Origin: Firmicutes bacterium UBA6226
GTDB taxonomy: Bacteria; Bacillota_A; Clostridia; Peptostreptococcales; Acidaminobacteraceae
Direction of reading: 5' to 3'
Assembly: GCA_002441045.1 (NCBI GenBank)
Contig: DJWQ01000004.1
Location: 16,602 to 27,335, forward strand
DNA: 10,734 nucleotides
Below, piece by piece: positions 1 to 6,506 of the stretch. Made by a program: the position numbers and the translations under genes. The notes under the pieces were generated by a model. That model did no database searches. It was not told where the DNA came from and was given only the letters and a program-made list of their open reading frames with translations. Within the stretch, counting starts at the first letter, position 1; the number at the start of each line of letters is the position of its first letter.

Positions 1-634
1 GCTGATAAACCATCGTAAAAACACTTGATTTATCATGAATTTTCAAAAGTTCATCAATCTCTGTTTGAAGCTGTAAAGCTTCATTCATCGTAAGCTTAAA
101 CTCTTTATATTGGTTTTTTCCATTGCGTTTCGCCTCAAACATAGCCATTTCTGAGTACATAACAAGTTCCTCAGCATCTAGTGAATGCTCAGGAAATGTT
201 GAATAACCAAGACTTGCGTTAATAACTACTTTTTTACCTTCGATAAACATCGGTTGTTTTAAAGTGAACATCAGCTCATTAATCAGCGTCTTCCATTCAT
301 TTGGTGATTTTTGAACATCATCAATAAAGGCAATTACATATTCATCGCCACTAAATCGTCCAACTATATGCTCAATCTGACTGAACCGTCTAATTCTAGA
401 CGCAACTTCTTGAAGTACCAAATCACCAAATCGATGGCCATTGATGTCGTTTATCATCTTAAAATCGTCTATGTCCAATAGACAAACGATTCCCTTTTTC
501 TTCTCAAAGAGAACAGTACTTAACTTCCTTAAATATCTGTGTCTCTTGAGGAAACCTGTTAACTCATCAAATTGGTTTTGGACCGATATGTATGGTTTGC
601 TACTTCTATCCCCAACTATTCTAATTCTTTTCAC
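1..634 (-). CDS. GGDEF-EAL c-di-GMP signalling protein (partial, C-terminus cut by window edge)
   Basis: This gene enters from a GTG start at 634 and has 211 readable codons before leaving the window. Residues about 20-180 form a GGDEF domain: the early DELTGFLKR segment, the LLDIDDFKMIND metal/substrate segment at about 52-63, and the signature as R-F-SGDEY at 93-99 instead of GGDEF. The signature Asp-Glu pair is kept. No RxxD inhibitory site is visible in the expected place (QIEH, 86-89). From about 184 the sequence (ALQLQTEIDELL...FTMVYQ) matches the opening of an EAL phosphodiesterase domain, cut just before the usual P-I. The family makes and/or degrades cyclic di-GMP; which activity dominates here cannot be told. 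A TAA directly precedes the GTG in frame, so the start cannot lie further upstream. It lies 27 bases behind the receiver gene and is probably cotranscribed with it. Confidence 0.88.
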   Translation of the reverse strand, partial: MKRIRIVGDRSSKPYISVQNQFDELTGFLKRHRYLRKLSTVLFEKKKGIVCLLDIDDFKMINDINGHRFGDLVLQEVASRIRRFSQIEHIVGRFSGDEYVIAFIDDVQKSPNEWKTLINELMFTLKQPMFIEGKKVVINASLGYSTFPEHSLDAEELVMYSEMAMFEAKRNGKNQYKEFKLTMNEALQLQTEIDELLKIHDKSSVFTMVYQ

Positions 635-661
635 TTACTCACTTCCAATCCTCAGACATGA

Positions 662-1030
662 TTAATCTTGTCTTTTACTTATTGAATGGAAAGCATTAAT
701 CAACTGCACTTCATTAAATGGTTTCACCAAGAATGATGCTGCGCCTAACTTAATCGCTTCTCTTACAAGTTTTTCTTGACCGACAGCTGTCACCATCACA
801 ACTTTCGCCTTTGGATTTATCTGTCTGAGCTTCTGCAACGTTTCAAGTCCATCTAATTCTGGCATGGTGATATCCAATGATATAATATCAGGTCTGTGTT
901 GTTCAAATAACGAGAGTGCTTGATAGCCATTTTCCGCTTCAGCAACAACGTCATATCCATTCCCTTCAAGTATTCGTTTTATAGTTTTTCTCATAAACAT
1001 TGCATCATCAACAATCAATACTCTTGTCAT
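662..1030 (-). CDS. CheY-like single-domain response regulator
   Basis: A 122-residue stand-alone receiver domain with no output domain. The acidic pocket is D8-D9, the phosphoacceptor is D53 (in SLDITMPELDG), and the switch residues are T81 and K103 (VKPF), so it should be phosphorylatable. Length and the LIVDDAMFMRKTIKRIL opening are typical of CheY-type proteins of Clostridia and Bacilli. The ATG at 1030 is preceded by GGAGGAA at the right distance. It is the first gene of a minus-strand unit whose second gene encodes a GGDEF-EAL protein, so a role in signalling linked to c-di-GMP is inferred; the partner kinase is not in the window. It could be the chemotaxis CheY itself, but no other chemotaxis genes are nearby, so I leave the symbol blank. 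Confidence 0.93.
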   Translation of the reverse strand: MTRVLIVDDAMFMRKTIKRILEGNGYDVVAEAENGYQALSLFEQHRPDIISLDITMPELDGLETLQKLRQINPKAKVVMVTAVGQEKLVREAIKLGAASFLVKPFNEVQLINAFHSISKRQD

Positions 1031-1111
1031 AGCTTCCTCCGAAATATCATCTTATATCGACAATGATCTATGCGATGGGCGACACAGATTCCAATTTATG
1101 TATTATATTTA

Positions 1112-1140
1112 CCTACCCATAAGGATATTAAACATTTCTT
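1112..1140 (-). promoter_or_regulatory. possible sigma-A promoter for the receiver/GGDEF-EAL unit
   Basis: On the minus strand a perfect TATAAT lies at 1117-1112. The hexamer 17 bases upstream (AAGAAA, 1140-1135) matches the -35 consensus poorly, and there is no extended -10. It is well placed in the 182-base divergent gap, about 80 bases ahead of the receiver ATG. Confidence 0.3.
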
Positions 1141-1156
1141 TTATTCGATTCCCTTG

Positions 1157-1185
1157 CTGAAATTTATATCACTTTTCTGTATAAT
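1157..1185 (+). promoter_or_regulatory. sigma-A promoter for the phosphoesterase unit
   Basis: CTGAAA (1157-1162, four of six consensus bases), a 17-base spacer, then a perfect TATAAT (1180-1185). The start codon of the phosphoesterase follows 27 bases after the -10, so the leader would be only about 20 bases and holds little beyond the AAAGGAG ribosome site at 1201-1207. Confidence 0.6.
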
Positions 1186-1212
1186 AAAAATAGAATAGAT
1201 AAAGGAGCGAGC

Positions 1213-1827
1213 ATGATACATTTTAAAAGGAATTTATATTATCTTCTCGGTAAGATACATTTAGATATCGATGAAATTGACATGACGCACCCACTTCTGC
1301 TACATGTGTCAGATACACCATCGATTTTCTTTTCAGAACTATCTCGAATTATTAAATTGATCAATCCTGAACTGATCATTCACACAGGCGATCTCGTCGA
1401 TAACATTAAACTCCAACTTTATCCTGGTGCGATTCGACACTATGAGCGTGAAGTGCTTTCATTACTAAAAATACTGCAATACTCAAGTGCTAAAGAGATT
1501 CATATTTCTGTTGGTAATCACGATTCTAGTGAATATATTCATTCAAAATCGGGTAGAATTCTCGTACACGATGCACCACACAAAATAAATACTCACGGAT
1601 ATGAGATCGCTTTTGATCATTATTTCCAAAATCTTGCTTCTTTGAATGCCAACCTTTATCTTTACGGTCATGATTTATCAGAAGAACCTCAAGCATCAGA
1701 AGCTATATATTTAAACGGGATTTCAACATTAAACATTATTGATCTGACTGACTTAAAAATTTATCGGTATGCCTATCCTTGGGGGATCGACGATGCGAGG
1801 TTAAATAAAAAGGGCATTGGTATTTAA
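1213..1827 (+). CDS. calcineurin-like metallophosphoesterase with a depleted metal site
   Basis: A 204-residue cytoplasmic protein with the metallophosphoesterase skeleton: HVSDTP at 31-36, GDLVDN at 59-64, GNHD at 101-104, a possible ligand H119 in LVHDAP, and YGHDLS at 151-156. These correspond to DxH, GDxxD, GNH(D/E) and GHxH. The His of DxH is replaced by Pro36 and the last His of GHxH by Leu155. By analogy with Mre11-type enzymes, both are ligands of the same metal site; the second site (D60, N102, H153) looks intact. It may therefore bind one metal, act on an unusual substrate, or be inactive. The ATG is preceded by AAAGGAG. It is the first gene of a two-gene unit with an unrecognised 336-residue protein 26 bases downstream. 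The fold call is fairly sure; the substrate is unknown. Confidence 0.8.
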   Translation: MIHFKRNLYYLLGKIHLDIDEIDMTHPLLLHVSDTPSIFFSELSRIIKLINPELIIHTGDLVDNIKLQLYPGAIRHYEREVLSLLKILQYSSAKEIHISVGNHDSSEYIHSKSGRILVHDAPHKINTHGYEIAFDHYFQNLASLNANLYLYGHDLSEEPQASEAIYLNGISTLNIIDLTDLKIYRYAYPWGIDDARLNKKGIGI

Positions 1828-1843
1828 CTTAATAATTCTTGAA

Positions 1844-1848
1844 AGGAG
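1844..1848 (+). promoter_or_regulatory. ribosome site deciding the start of the 336-residue protein
   Basis: AGGAG followed by five bases and ATG at 1854. A longer frame could open at TTG 1839, but it would begin upstream of this site, so the ATG is preferred. Confidence 0.85.
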
Positions 1849-1853
1849 ATCTT

Positions 1854-2864
1854 ATGTTCTCATTAATTAGAAGTGGTCCCAGCACCTTATTGCTCAGAAC
1901 AGTTTCCGTTGAAACTGTTACAAACTGGTTGATTTCGAACTTTTCTGCTTCTATCTATGACGTGGACGTCGCCTTCAATATGGCGAATGAGTCCAGTACA
2001 ATCCTCTATCTCCTTGACTCTCAAGAAGAAGTGGTCCATTTCTCAGACATTCATATTGCACTTGTTATAGATATGACGACAGTGAATTTTCTTTGCCAAT
2101 TTCTATTTCATGAGGAACGTCCACCCATTATATCGATGCGACCAGCACCAAAACTACTCATCATGCGAGCAGTCGGTGATAAATCGGCAGTTATAAAAAA
2201 AATTCACGCTGATTTAGGTGGGGAAATTGGTAGTTTTAAGAGCCTTTTAGATGCTGGTGACAACCAGTCAACCATCCTCGCTTTAACCGATAAACCTTTA
2301 AATAAAACACTTAATTTCTCAGACTTAGGAGAGTCATTACTTAAGCTTCAAGGTAATTCAGAGCACTATTTAAAGGAATTACGTATGCATGCACTCAGTT
2401 ATCTGAACATTGGTCTTGGCAATAAGGACTGGCATGAAATCGAAATCAGAGTATATGATCGTTACGGTGCATTTTCTCTACACTACGATAAGCTAATGGA
2501 TATATTAGATGAACTGGAGGTTGGCATCGTTCTAGGTGAATCTTGGTCAAAGGATTATCCAAGATTTTTAATGTCGATTGAAGTGTATCGTATTCGATTT
2601 TTCACATATTTTGAGCCCGTTAAAATCAAATATTTACTGTTAGGGCTGGAATATACACAATCAGGTACGAGAATTGTGGATTTTGACGTCTATTACAATC
2701 GTAAGAAACTAGATTGGAACGATGTTTTAGAGAAAAGATCAATGAAGTCAAGACAAGAGGTTGGCTTAGAATCACATACAGAAATTGTTTGTTCCCTGAG
2801 CGAAGAAGGCAGAGAGCAATTGGCATATTATGATGATGAAATCATGAAAACACGAACTTCTTAA
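1854..2864 (+). CDS. unrecognised 336-residue protein, cotranscribed with the phosphoesterase
   Basis: I do not recognise this family. It is a 336-residue protein with no signal peptide and no obvious membrane segment. The N-terminal 150 residues alternate short hydrophobic strands and polar turns (for example IHIALVIDMTTVNFLCQFLF at 67-86, LLIMRAVGD at 101-109, STILALTDK at 139-147). The C-terminal half is richer in charge and aromatics (WHEIEIRVYDRYGAFSLHYD at 193-212, then IEVYRIRFFTYFEPVKIKYLL at about 242-262 and IVDFDVYYNRKKLDW at 274-288), which suggests a mixed alpha/beta globular protein with several beta strands. No catalytic motif or nucleotide-binding loop is apparent. It starts 26 bases after the phosphoesterase stop and ends just before a terminator, so the two are very probably one transcript and may work together. 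The coding call is firm from length, ribosome site and context; the function is unknown. Confidence 0.85.
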   Translation: MFSLIRSGPSTLLLRTVSVETVTNWLISNFSASIYDVDVAFNMANESSTILYLLDSQEEVVHFSDIHIALVIDMTTVNFLCQFLFHEERPPIISMRPAPKLLIMRAVGDKSAVIKKIHADLGGEIGSFKSLLDAGDNQSTILALTDKPLNKTLNFSDLGESLLKLQGNSEHYLKELRMHALSYLNIGLGNKDWHEIEIRVYDRYGAFSLHYDKLMDILDELEVGIVLGESWSKDYPRFLMSIEVYRIRFFTYFEPVKIKYLLLGLEYTQSGTRIVDFDVYYNRKKLDWNDVLEKRSMKSRQEVGLESHTEIVCSLSEEGREQLAYYDDEIMKTRTS

Positions 2865-2884
2865 ATAAATATCAAAAATAGAAA

Positions 2885-2945
2885 ATCCTATTTCAATCTC
2901 TCTTGTTCTTAACAAGAATGAAAATGAAATAGGATCTTTATTTTT
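2885..2945. terminator. bidirectional terminator between converging units
   Basis: Arms 2885-2895 (ATCCTATTTCA) and 2925-2935 (TGAAATAGGAT) pair perfectly over 11 bp. Inside them lies a second small hairpin, TCTTGTT (2901-2907) with AACAAGA (2911-2917). The plus side continues into TTTATTTTTT; the minus side continues into a T-rich stretch (complement of 2865-2884). It can therefore end both the plus-strand pair and the minus-strand ZIP gene. Confidence 0.8.
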
Positions 2946-2962
2946 TGTATGATCGCTTGGTA

Positions 2963-3787
2963 CTAACCCAGTGCAACATCTAGAATCATCATAACTGAAA
3001 AACCTACCATCGCTCCAATCGTTGCGATGTCAGTCTTTGATCCTCCTTCTTCACGCTGTGCTTCAGGAATCAACTCTTCAATAACGACATAGATCATCGC
3101 ACCCGCTGCAAATGCTAACGCATAAGGTAAAATAGGTCGAATAAAGAGAACTGCTGCTGCACCAAGAACGCCAGATATAGGTTCCACCAAGCCAGATGCT
3201 TGCCCATATAAAAACGCCTTTGTTCGACTAAAACCTTCTCGTCTTAATGGAATCGAAACTGCTGCACCTTCAGGAAAGTTTTGAAGTCCAATCCCTATAG
3301 CGAGTGCAATCGCACCAGCAACAGTTGCACCAGATAAATTACCTGTAGCTGCTGCACCAAAAGCAACACCAACCGCAAGACCTTCTGGAATATTATGAAG
3401 TGTAATCGCTAAAACCAAAAGCACACTTCTTTGCCAAGTGGTTTTAACACCTTCAGCTTGAGAGGTATCTAATCCCATGTGTAGATGGGGTAAAATCTTA
3501 TCAACCGCGTAAAGAAATCCACCGCCTAATAAAAAACCGACACTTGCCGTTAGCCACGCCACCTGTCCCAGCTCCTCCGCCATTGCGATCCCTGGTGCTA
3601 AAAGTGACCAAAAGCTAGCCGCGATCATAACGCCAGCTGCAAATCCCAGCATACCATTTAATACAGTCTTATTAATACTTTTAAAGAAAAATACCAAAGA
3701 AGCACCAAGTGCAGTTACACCATATGTGAATAAAGTACCGATTAAAGCTTGAACAATCGGGTCAAACTTCAGAAAAAAATCAATCAT
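2963..3787 (-). CDS. ZIP-family divalent metal transporter (GufA-like)
   Basis: A 274-residue multi-spanning membrane protein of the ZIP family, which moves Zn2+ and related divalent metals into the cytoplasm. The two family metal-site motifs are clear: HNIPEG at 131-136 and QNFPEGAA at 169-176, with further candidate ligands in GLVEPISG (E202) and VVIEELIPE (E237). A short His-containing stretch (LPHLHMG, 99-105) lies in the cytoplasmic loop between the third and fourth membrane segments. Glycine/alanine-rich helices and the length fit the GufA-like bacterial branch. The ATG at 3787 follows GGAGGA by four bases; the longer frame from TTG at 3799 would start upstream of that site. It lies downstream of the sulfatase on the same strand but has its own promoter. 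Metal preference cannot be told from sequence alone, and no Zur-like operator was recognised. Confidence 0.93.
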   Translation of the reverse strand: MIDFFLKFDPIVQALIGTLFTYGVTALGASLVFFFKSINKTVLNGMLGFAAGVMIAASFWSLLAPGIAMAEELGQVAWLTASVGFLLGGGFLYAVDKILPHLHMGLDTSQAEGVKTTWQRSVLLVLAITLHNIPEGLAVGVAFGAAATGNLSGATVAGAIALAIGIGLQNFPEGAAVSIPLRREGFSRTKAFLYGQASGLVEPISGVLGAAAVLFIRPILPYALAFAAGAMIYVVIEELIPEAQREEGGSKTDIATIGAMVGFSVMMILDVALG

Positions 3788-3791
3788 AATG

Positions 3792-3797
3792 TCCTCC
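3792..3797 (-). promoter_or_regulatory. ribosome site deciding the ZIP start
   Basis: GGAGGA on the minus strand, four bases before ATG 3787. It rules out the in-frame TTG at 3799 as start. Confidence 0.85.
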
Positions 3798-3817
3798 AAT
3801 TAAATATTAATATGAAC

Positions 3818-3826
3818 ATTATACCA
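3818..3826 (-). promoter_or_regulatory. extended -10 promoter of the ZIP gene
   Basis: On the minus strand the motif TGGTATAAT is a perfect extended -10 (TGnTATAAT). No good -35 lies 16-18 bases upstream, as is common for extended -10 promoters. It gives a leader of roughly 25 bases before the ZIP ATG and makes that gene independent of the sulfatase transcript. Confidence 0.6.
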
Positions 3827-3864
3827 AGATACATACCCTCTTAAACTTAAAATACGATAAAAGG

Positions 3865-5922
3865 TTAATTTTTACTAATAAAGGATTCTATCAATCTATA
3901 ATAATCCATGTCGAGTATTTTAGCTGAAAAATAAAACTTCGCGTTTATGATACTTGAAATCTTCTTTCGGTATGCTTCTATAGTTTCTTCATCTAATGCC
4001 TCTTTACCCTCAGCTCGTGTGAACTCACCCGTGTTAGAATTATATCTGCCTTCATCCGTAATAAAGCTTCTGTTGTTGAACATGACAAGTGCAGGTGTAG
4101 TGGAAAATAAGTCCCTTCCCATTAATAGTCTCGAGTCATATGGCATTCCTAACAAGTTAGAGAGTGTCGGTAAAATATCTAAGCTCGACGCAGGTTCACT
4201 GTAAACTGAAGGTGTCATACTTGGTGTATATAATATAAATGCATTTTTGTATAGTTCAAAATTCTCCTCAATGTCATGTCCTGCTAACTCACTCATTTCA
4301 CCTACCGTTAATCCATAAGGATAGTGGTCTGCGCTTAAAGCAATTAATGTATGATCCAACTCTCCAGCTGCTTCTAATTGTTCTAGTAGACTTTTCATAG
4401 CTAGCTCAAGTTCATATTGACAAGCTAAATATGCCTTAACGTGGTCTGAATAAGGTAAGTCTTTAACCAAATCATAATGCTTATAGCTCATGGCATTTCC
4501 ATTAAAATCATAGAACATATGACCACTTACAGTCATATAATACGTATGAAAAGGTTGTTCTGTAACATACTCAGGAACAGTGACCTCCATCATTTCAAGG
4601 TCTGACTCAGGCCAAGATTGAGTTACATTTAGTCCATTTCCTATGCCTTTATAATCGTAGCCCATATTGGGATGTGATAAATGACGATCATAATACGTAT
4701 ACGTATGATTGTGGTAAGCTTTTGTCATATACCCGAAGTTCCTCAGCTGGTTACCAAGTGCAAAAATCATAGCATTATCAGCAGATTCTTTATAACTCCA
4801 TACGCCACTTTTTGGAATAAGTGATGTGGTTGCAACATATTCGCCATCAGAGGTGCTTACGCCCCAGAGTGGAGTATAAAAGTTCTCAAAATAGACACCT
4901 TCATGCATCAACTTATACAAGGTCGGTGTAAAACTCTCACTTACTGCCAGTCTTGAAAAGCCTTCTGCAGTAATTAATATGAGATTATACCCTTCATATT
5001 TGCCAGTATATTCGTTTTTCTCAGAAGGTTCGACTGCATTAAAGTACTGATGCATTTCAAGAACAACTTCATCCGTTTCTTGATTAATCAGATCTTCGAA
5101 ATCAATATTAAGTGCATTGTACTCAACGATAGGCGCTTCAGTTGCAGGTTCAGTCGTCACTTCCTTCATAGCATCGGTCGTCTCAATGATCTCTTCAATT
5201 GTGGGAATTTCTACTGCTACTTCTTCAACCGAATAGCTTAATTTAGGTTCCCAATCAAATAGAACTCTTTGTAAGTCAATCCTCATATATGTTGGCAATC
5301 CCAACCGCTCCACTGAAAATTCAGGATATTGAATGTTGTAATACAAACTATACGCTGAGTTGTCGTCTTTACTTGTGAAGTTCAAACTGAATCTACCACC
5401 AAATTGGAGTATAATTGCGATTATAATTAATAGTCCAAGTGCTTTCAGCGAAATACGCTCTACTTTCTCAAATGTAGGCAGCCTTTTCTTATGTTTAAAA
5501 AATCCATACAAGATTGAAGGCAACAGGAAAACCAAAATGAAATACCAATTAGATAATGCTGCGGCTAAACCGATATCTGCAAACTCCATTACTTTTCCAG
5601 TATTCCCTGCTGAGTACGCCGTATAATACGTTTTGGTCAGCTTAAAATAGACCATTTGTGTAATAAAAAGCAAAGTCACAATAAAAGCTTCAATTAGAAA
5701 AACTCTACTTCTGGCTTTTCTCGATTTAAAAGCGAAAGTAAGCAAAGTCAACAATACTGCGAAAACACCATCAAACATTAGCCCAAATAATAAGCCTGAC
5801 GTAAAAAAAGCTCTATGATTAATTAAACGAATTGCACTTTCATAATAGAAAAATATTGCAAACCATAGTGATAAAACTCTCAAATGCTCAGGCAGAGTTT
5901 TCCACTTCTCAATTATTTTCAC
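3865..5922 (-). CDS. LTA-synthase-family membrane sulfatase (phosphoglycerol transferase type)
   Basis: A 685-residue membrane protein of the LtaS/alkaline-phosphatase superfamily. About five hydrophobic segments fill residues 15-180 (near 15-35, 45-65, 74-93, 125-142 and 160-175), as in LtaS. An acidic Thr/Glu/Pro-rich linker (about 231-305) leads to the extracellular catalytic domain. Catalytic positions are visible: metal ligand E320 (ITAEGFS), the nucleophile as T357 in STSDGEY, H468 in SGHMF, and D532-H533 in SADHYPYG. The family transfers glycerol-phosphate to lipid or polysaccharide acceptors, usually using Mn2+; whether this one makes lipoteichoic acid or modifies another glycan is open. 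The start is GTG, with AGGAGG five bases ahead. It has its own promoter. The C-terminus after about 640 is a charged helix-rich tail. Confidence 0.9.
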   Translation of the reverse strand: MKIIEKWKTLPEHLRVLSLWFAIFFYYESAIRLINHRAFFTSGLLFGLMFDGVFAVLLTLLTFAFKSRKARSRVFLIEAFIVTLLFITQMVYFKLTKTYYTAYSAGNTGKVMEFADIGLAAALSNWYFILVFLLPSILYGFFKHKKRLPTFEKVERISLKALGLLIIIAIILQFGGRFSLNFTSKDDNSAYSLYYNIQYPEFSVERLGLPTYMRIDLQRVLFDWEPKLSYSVEEVAVEIPTIEEIIETTDAMKEVTTEPATEAPIVEYNALNIDFEDLINQETDEVVLEMHQYFNAVEPSEKNEYTGKYEGYNLILITAEGFSRLAVSESFTPTLYKLMHEGVYFENFYTPLWGVSTSDGEYVATTSLIPKSGVWSYKESADNAMIFALGNQLRNFGYMTKAYHNHTYTYYDRHLSHPNMGYDYKGIGNGLNVTQSWPESDLEMMEVTVPEYVTEQPFHTYYMTVSGHMFYDFNGNAMSYKHYDLVKDLPYSDHVKAYLACQYELELAMKSLLEQLEAAGELDHTLIALSADHYPYGLTVGEMSELAGHDIEENFELYKNAFILYTPSMTPSVYSEPASSLDILPTLSNLLGMPYDSRLLMGRDLFSTTPALVMFNNRSFITDEGRYNSNTGEFTRAEGKEALDEETIEAYRKKISSIINAKFYFSAKILDMDYYRLIESFISKN

Positions 5923-5927
5923 TTATG

Positions 5928-5933
5928 CCTCCT
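5928..5933 (-). promoter_or_regulatory. ribosome site supporting the GTG start of the sulfatase
   Basis: A perfect AGGAGG on the minus strand, five bases before GTG 5922. This supports the unusual start codon. Confidence 0.85.
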
Positions 5934-5959
5934 AATCTGCTATTTTCAATACCCTTACC

Positions 5960-5968
5960 ATTATAGCA
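5960..5968 (-). promoter_or_regulatory. extended -10 promoter of the sulfatase gene
   Basis: TGCTATAAT on the minus strand is a perfect extended -10, 37 bases upstream of the GTG. No recognisable -35 was found at the usual spacing. The element overlaps the end of the odd 5961-6080 stretch. Confidence 0.6.
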
Positions 5969-6080
5969 AAGTTTTCATTAAAAATCTTGCTAGACAAGTT
6001 AAAAACTGCTGTTTATTACCAGAGCAAATAAAATCTTCAGGCATCGCGCCTTCCGATTTTACCACAAGCAAGTTTGTGGC
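5961..6080 (-). other. compositionally odd intergenic stretch with a possible 27-codon ORF
   Basis: This 120-base stretch is less AT-rich than neighbouring gaps and contains CAGGCATCGCGCCTTCCG on the plus strand. On the minus strand it is open for 39 codons and includes an ATG at 6044, preceded by GGAAGG, that would give a 27-residue peptide starting MPEDFICSGNK and ending at a TAA that overlaps the sulfatase -10 box. The opposite strand is also open up to a TAA at 6082-6084. It also holds a small inverted repeat, CCACAA (6062-6067) with TTGTGG (6074-6079). It may be a small peptide gene, a remnant of a larger gene, or a copy of a dispersed repeat; none of these can be shown here. Confidence 0.2.
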
Positions 6081-6116
6081 TTAATAAAAAGATGCTGCAA
6101 TTAATTGCAGCATCTT
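6081..6116 (-). terminator. terminator of the antiporter/P-II unit: 28-base perfect palindrome
   Basis: Bases 6089-6116 form a perfect inverted repeat (14 + 14; core GATGCTGCAA / TTGCAGCATC). On the minus strand it is followed by TTTTATTAA, a typical intrinsic-terminator tail. It starts 12 bases after the P-II-like stop codon. The plus strand has no U-tract after the stem, so it looks one-directional. Confidence 0.82.
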
Positions 6117-6128
6117 AATTCACATCTA

Positions 6129-6482
6129 TTATTCTTCAATTTGATAACCATGACATTCTAGAACTGGTAATACAAAGATATAGCCAACACCTTTTTTGTT
6201 AACCGTATCCATTTGTAGTTCTTCTTTGATCATACTTACTGCTTTTCTCATTTTTTCTTCACTGTGGATAACACTAACTATCGTTTTATTATAAGGCTTA
6301 TCGCCTTCCACTAGTTTTCTAATCCCCGCAAAAATTGGAACTTCCATTTGATTTTCTAAAAGGATTTTACCCATGCCAACACTGTCGAGTGTTGTTGCAC
6401 CACATCCGAGTTTAAAAAAGATTTGATGAATACTTTTAAGTTTTGTCACATCGTTTAATACTAAAAATAATGCGTAATTCAT
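6129..6482 (-). CDS. P-II-like regulatory protein paired with the antiporter
   Basis: A 117-residue soluble protein with the P-II (GlnB-like) ferredoxin-like fold pattern: an N-terminal strand YALFLVLNDVTKLKSIHQIF, a glycine-containing turn LGCGATTLDSVGMGK (26-39), a short T-loop region around 40-55, a strand with YNKTIVSVI (64-72), a helix EEKMRKAVSMIKEEL (75-89), and a final strand GVGYIFVLPV (98-107). The classic uridylylated Tyr of GlnB is not evident and the T-loop is short, so this is a P-II-like relative rather than a nitrogen regulator proper. P-II-like proteins usually sense nucleotides and bind a membrane transporter. The gene lies 24 bases behind the antiporter, so regulation of that antiporter is the natural inference. 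ATG 6482 was chosen over GTG 6503 because GGGAGG lies between them. Confidence 0.82.
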   Translation of the reverse strand: MNYALFLVLNDVTKLKSIHQIFFKLGCGATTLDSVGMGKILLENQMEVPIFAGIRKLVEGDKPYNKTIVSVIHSEEKMRKAVSMIKEELQMDTVNKKGVGYIFVLPVLECHGYQIEE

Positions 6483-6488
6483 ACTTTT

Positions 6489-6494
6489 CCTCCC
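6489..6494 (-). promoter_or_regulatory. ribosome site deciding the P-II-like start
   Basis: GGGAGG on the minus strand, six bases ahead of ATG 6482. The in-frame GTG at 6503 lies upstream of it and is rejected as start. Confidence 0.85.
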
Positions 6495-6506
6495 GTCGTA
6501 CACAGA

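Noticed and set aside
441..665. 74-codon open frame on the plus strand
   Set aside because: It is antisense to the GGDEF domain, whose signature motifs are all on the minus strand.
1041..1110. Possible sigma-28 (flagellar) promoter ahead of the receiver gene: TAAA and GCCGATAA-like strings on the minus strand
   Set aside because: The strings GTCGATAT and GCCCATCG match only in part, and spacing from the nearest TAAA is 33 or 14 bases rather than about 15 with a good -10.
1031..1212. c-di-GMP riboswitch upstream of the receiver/GGDEF-EAL unit
   Set aside because: I looked for the conserved GEMM-type core on the minus strand and saw neither it nor a suitable paired structure in the 182-base gap.
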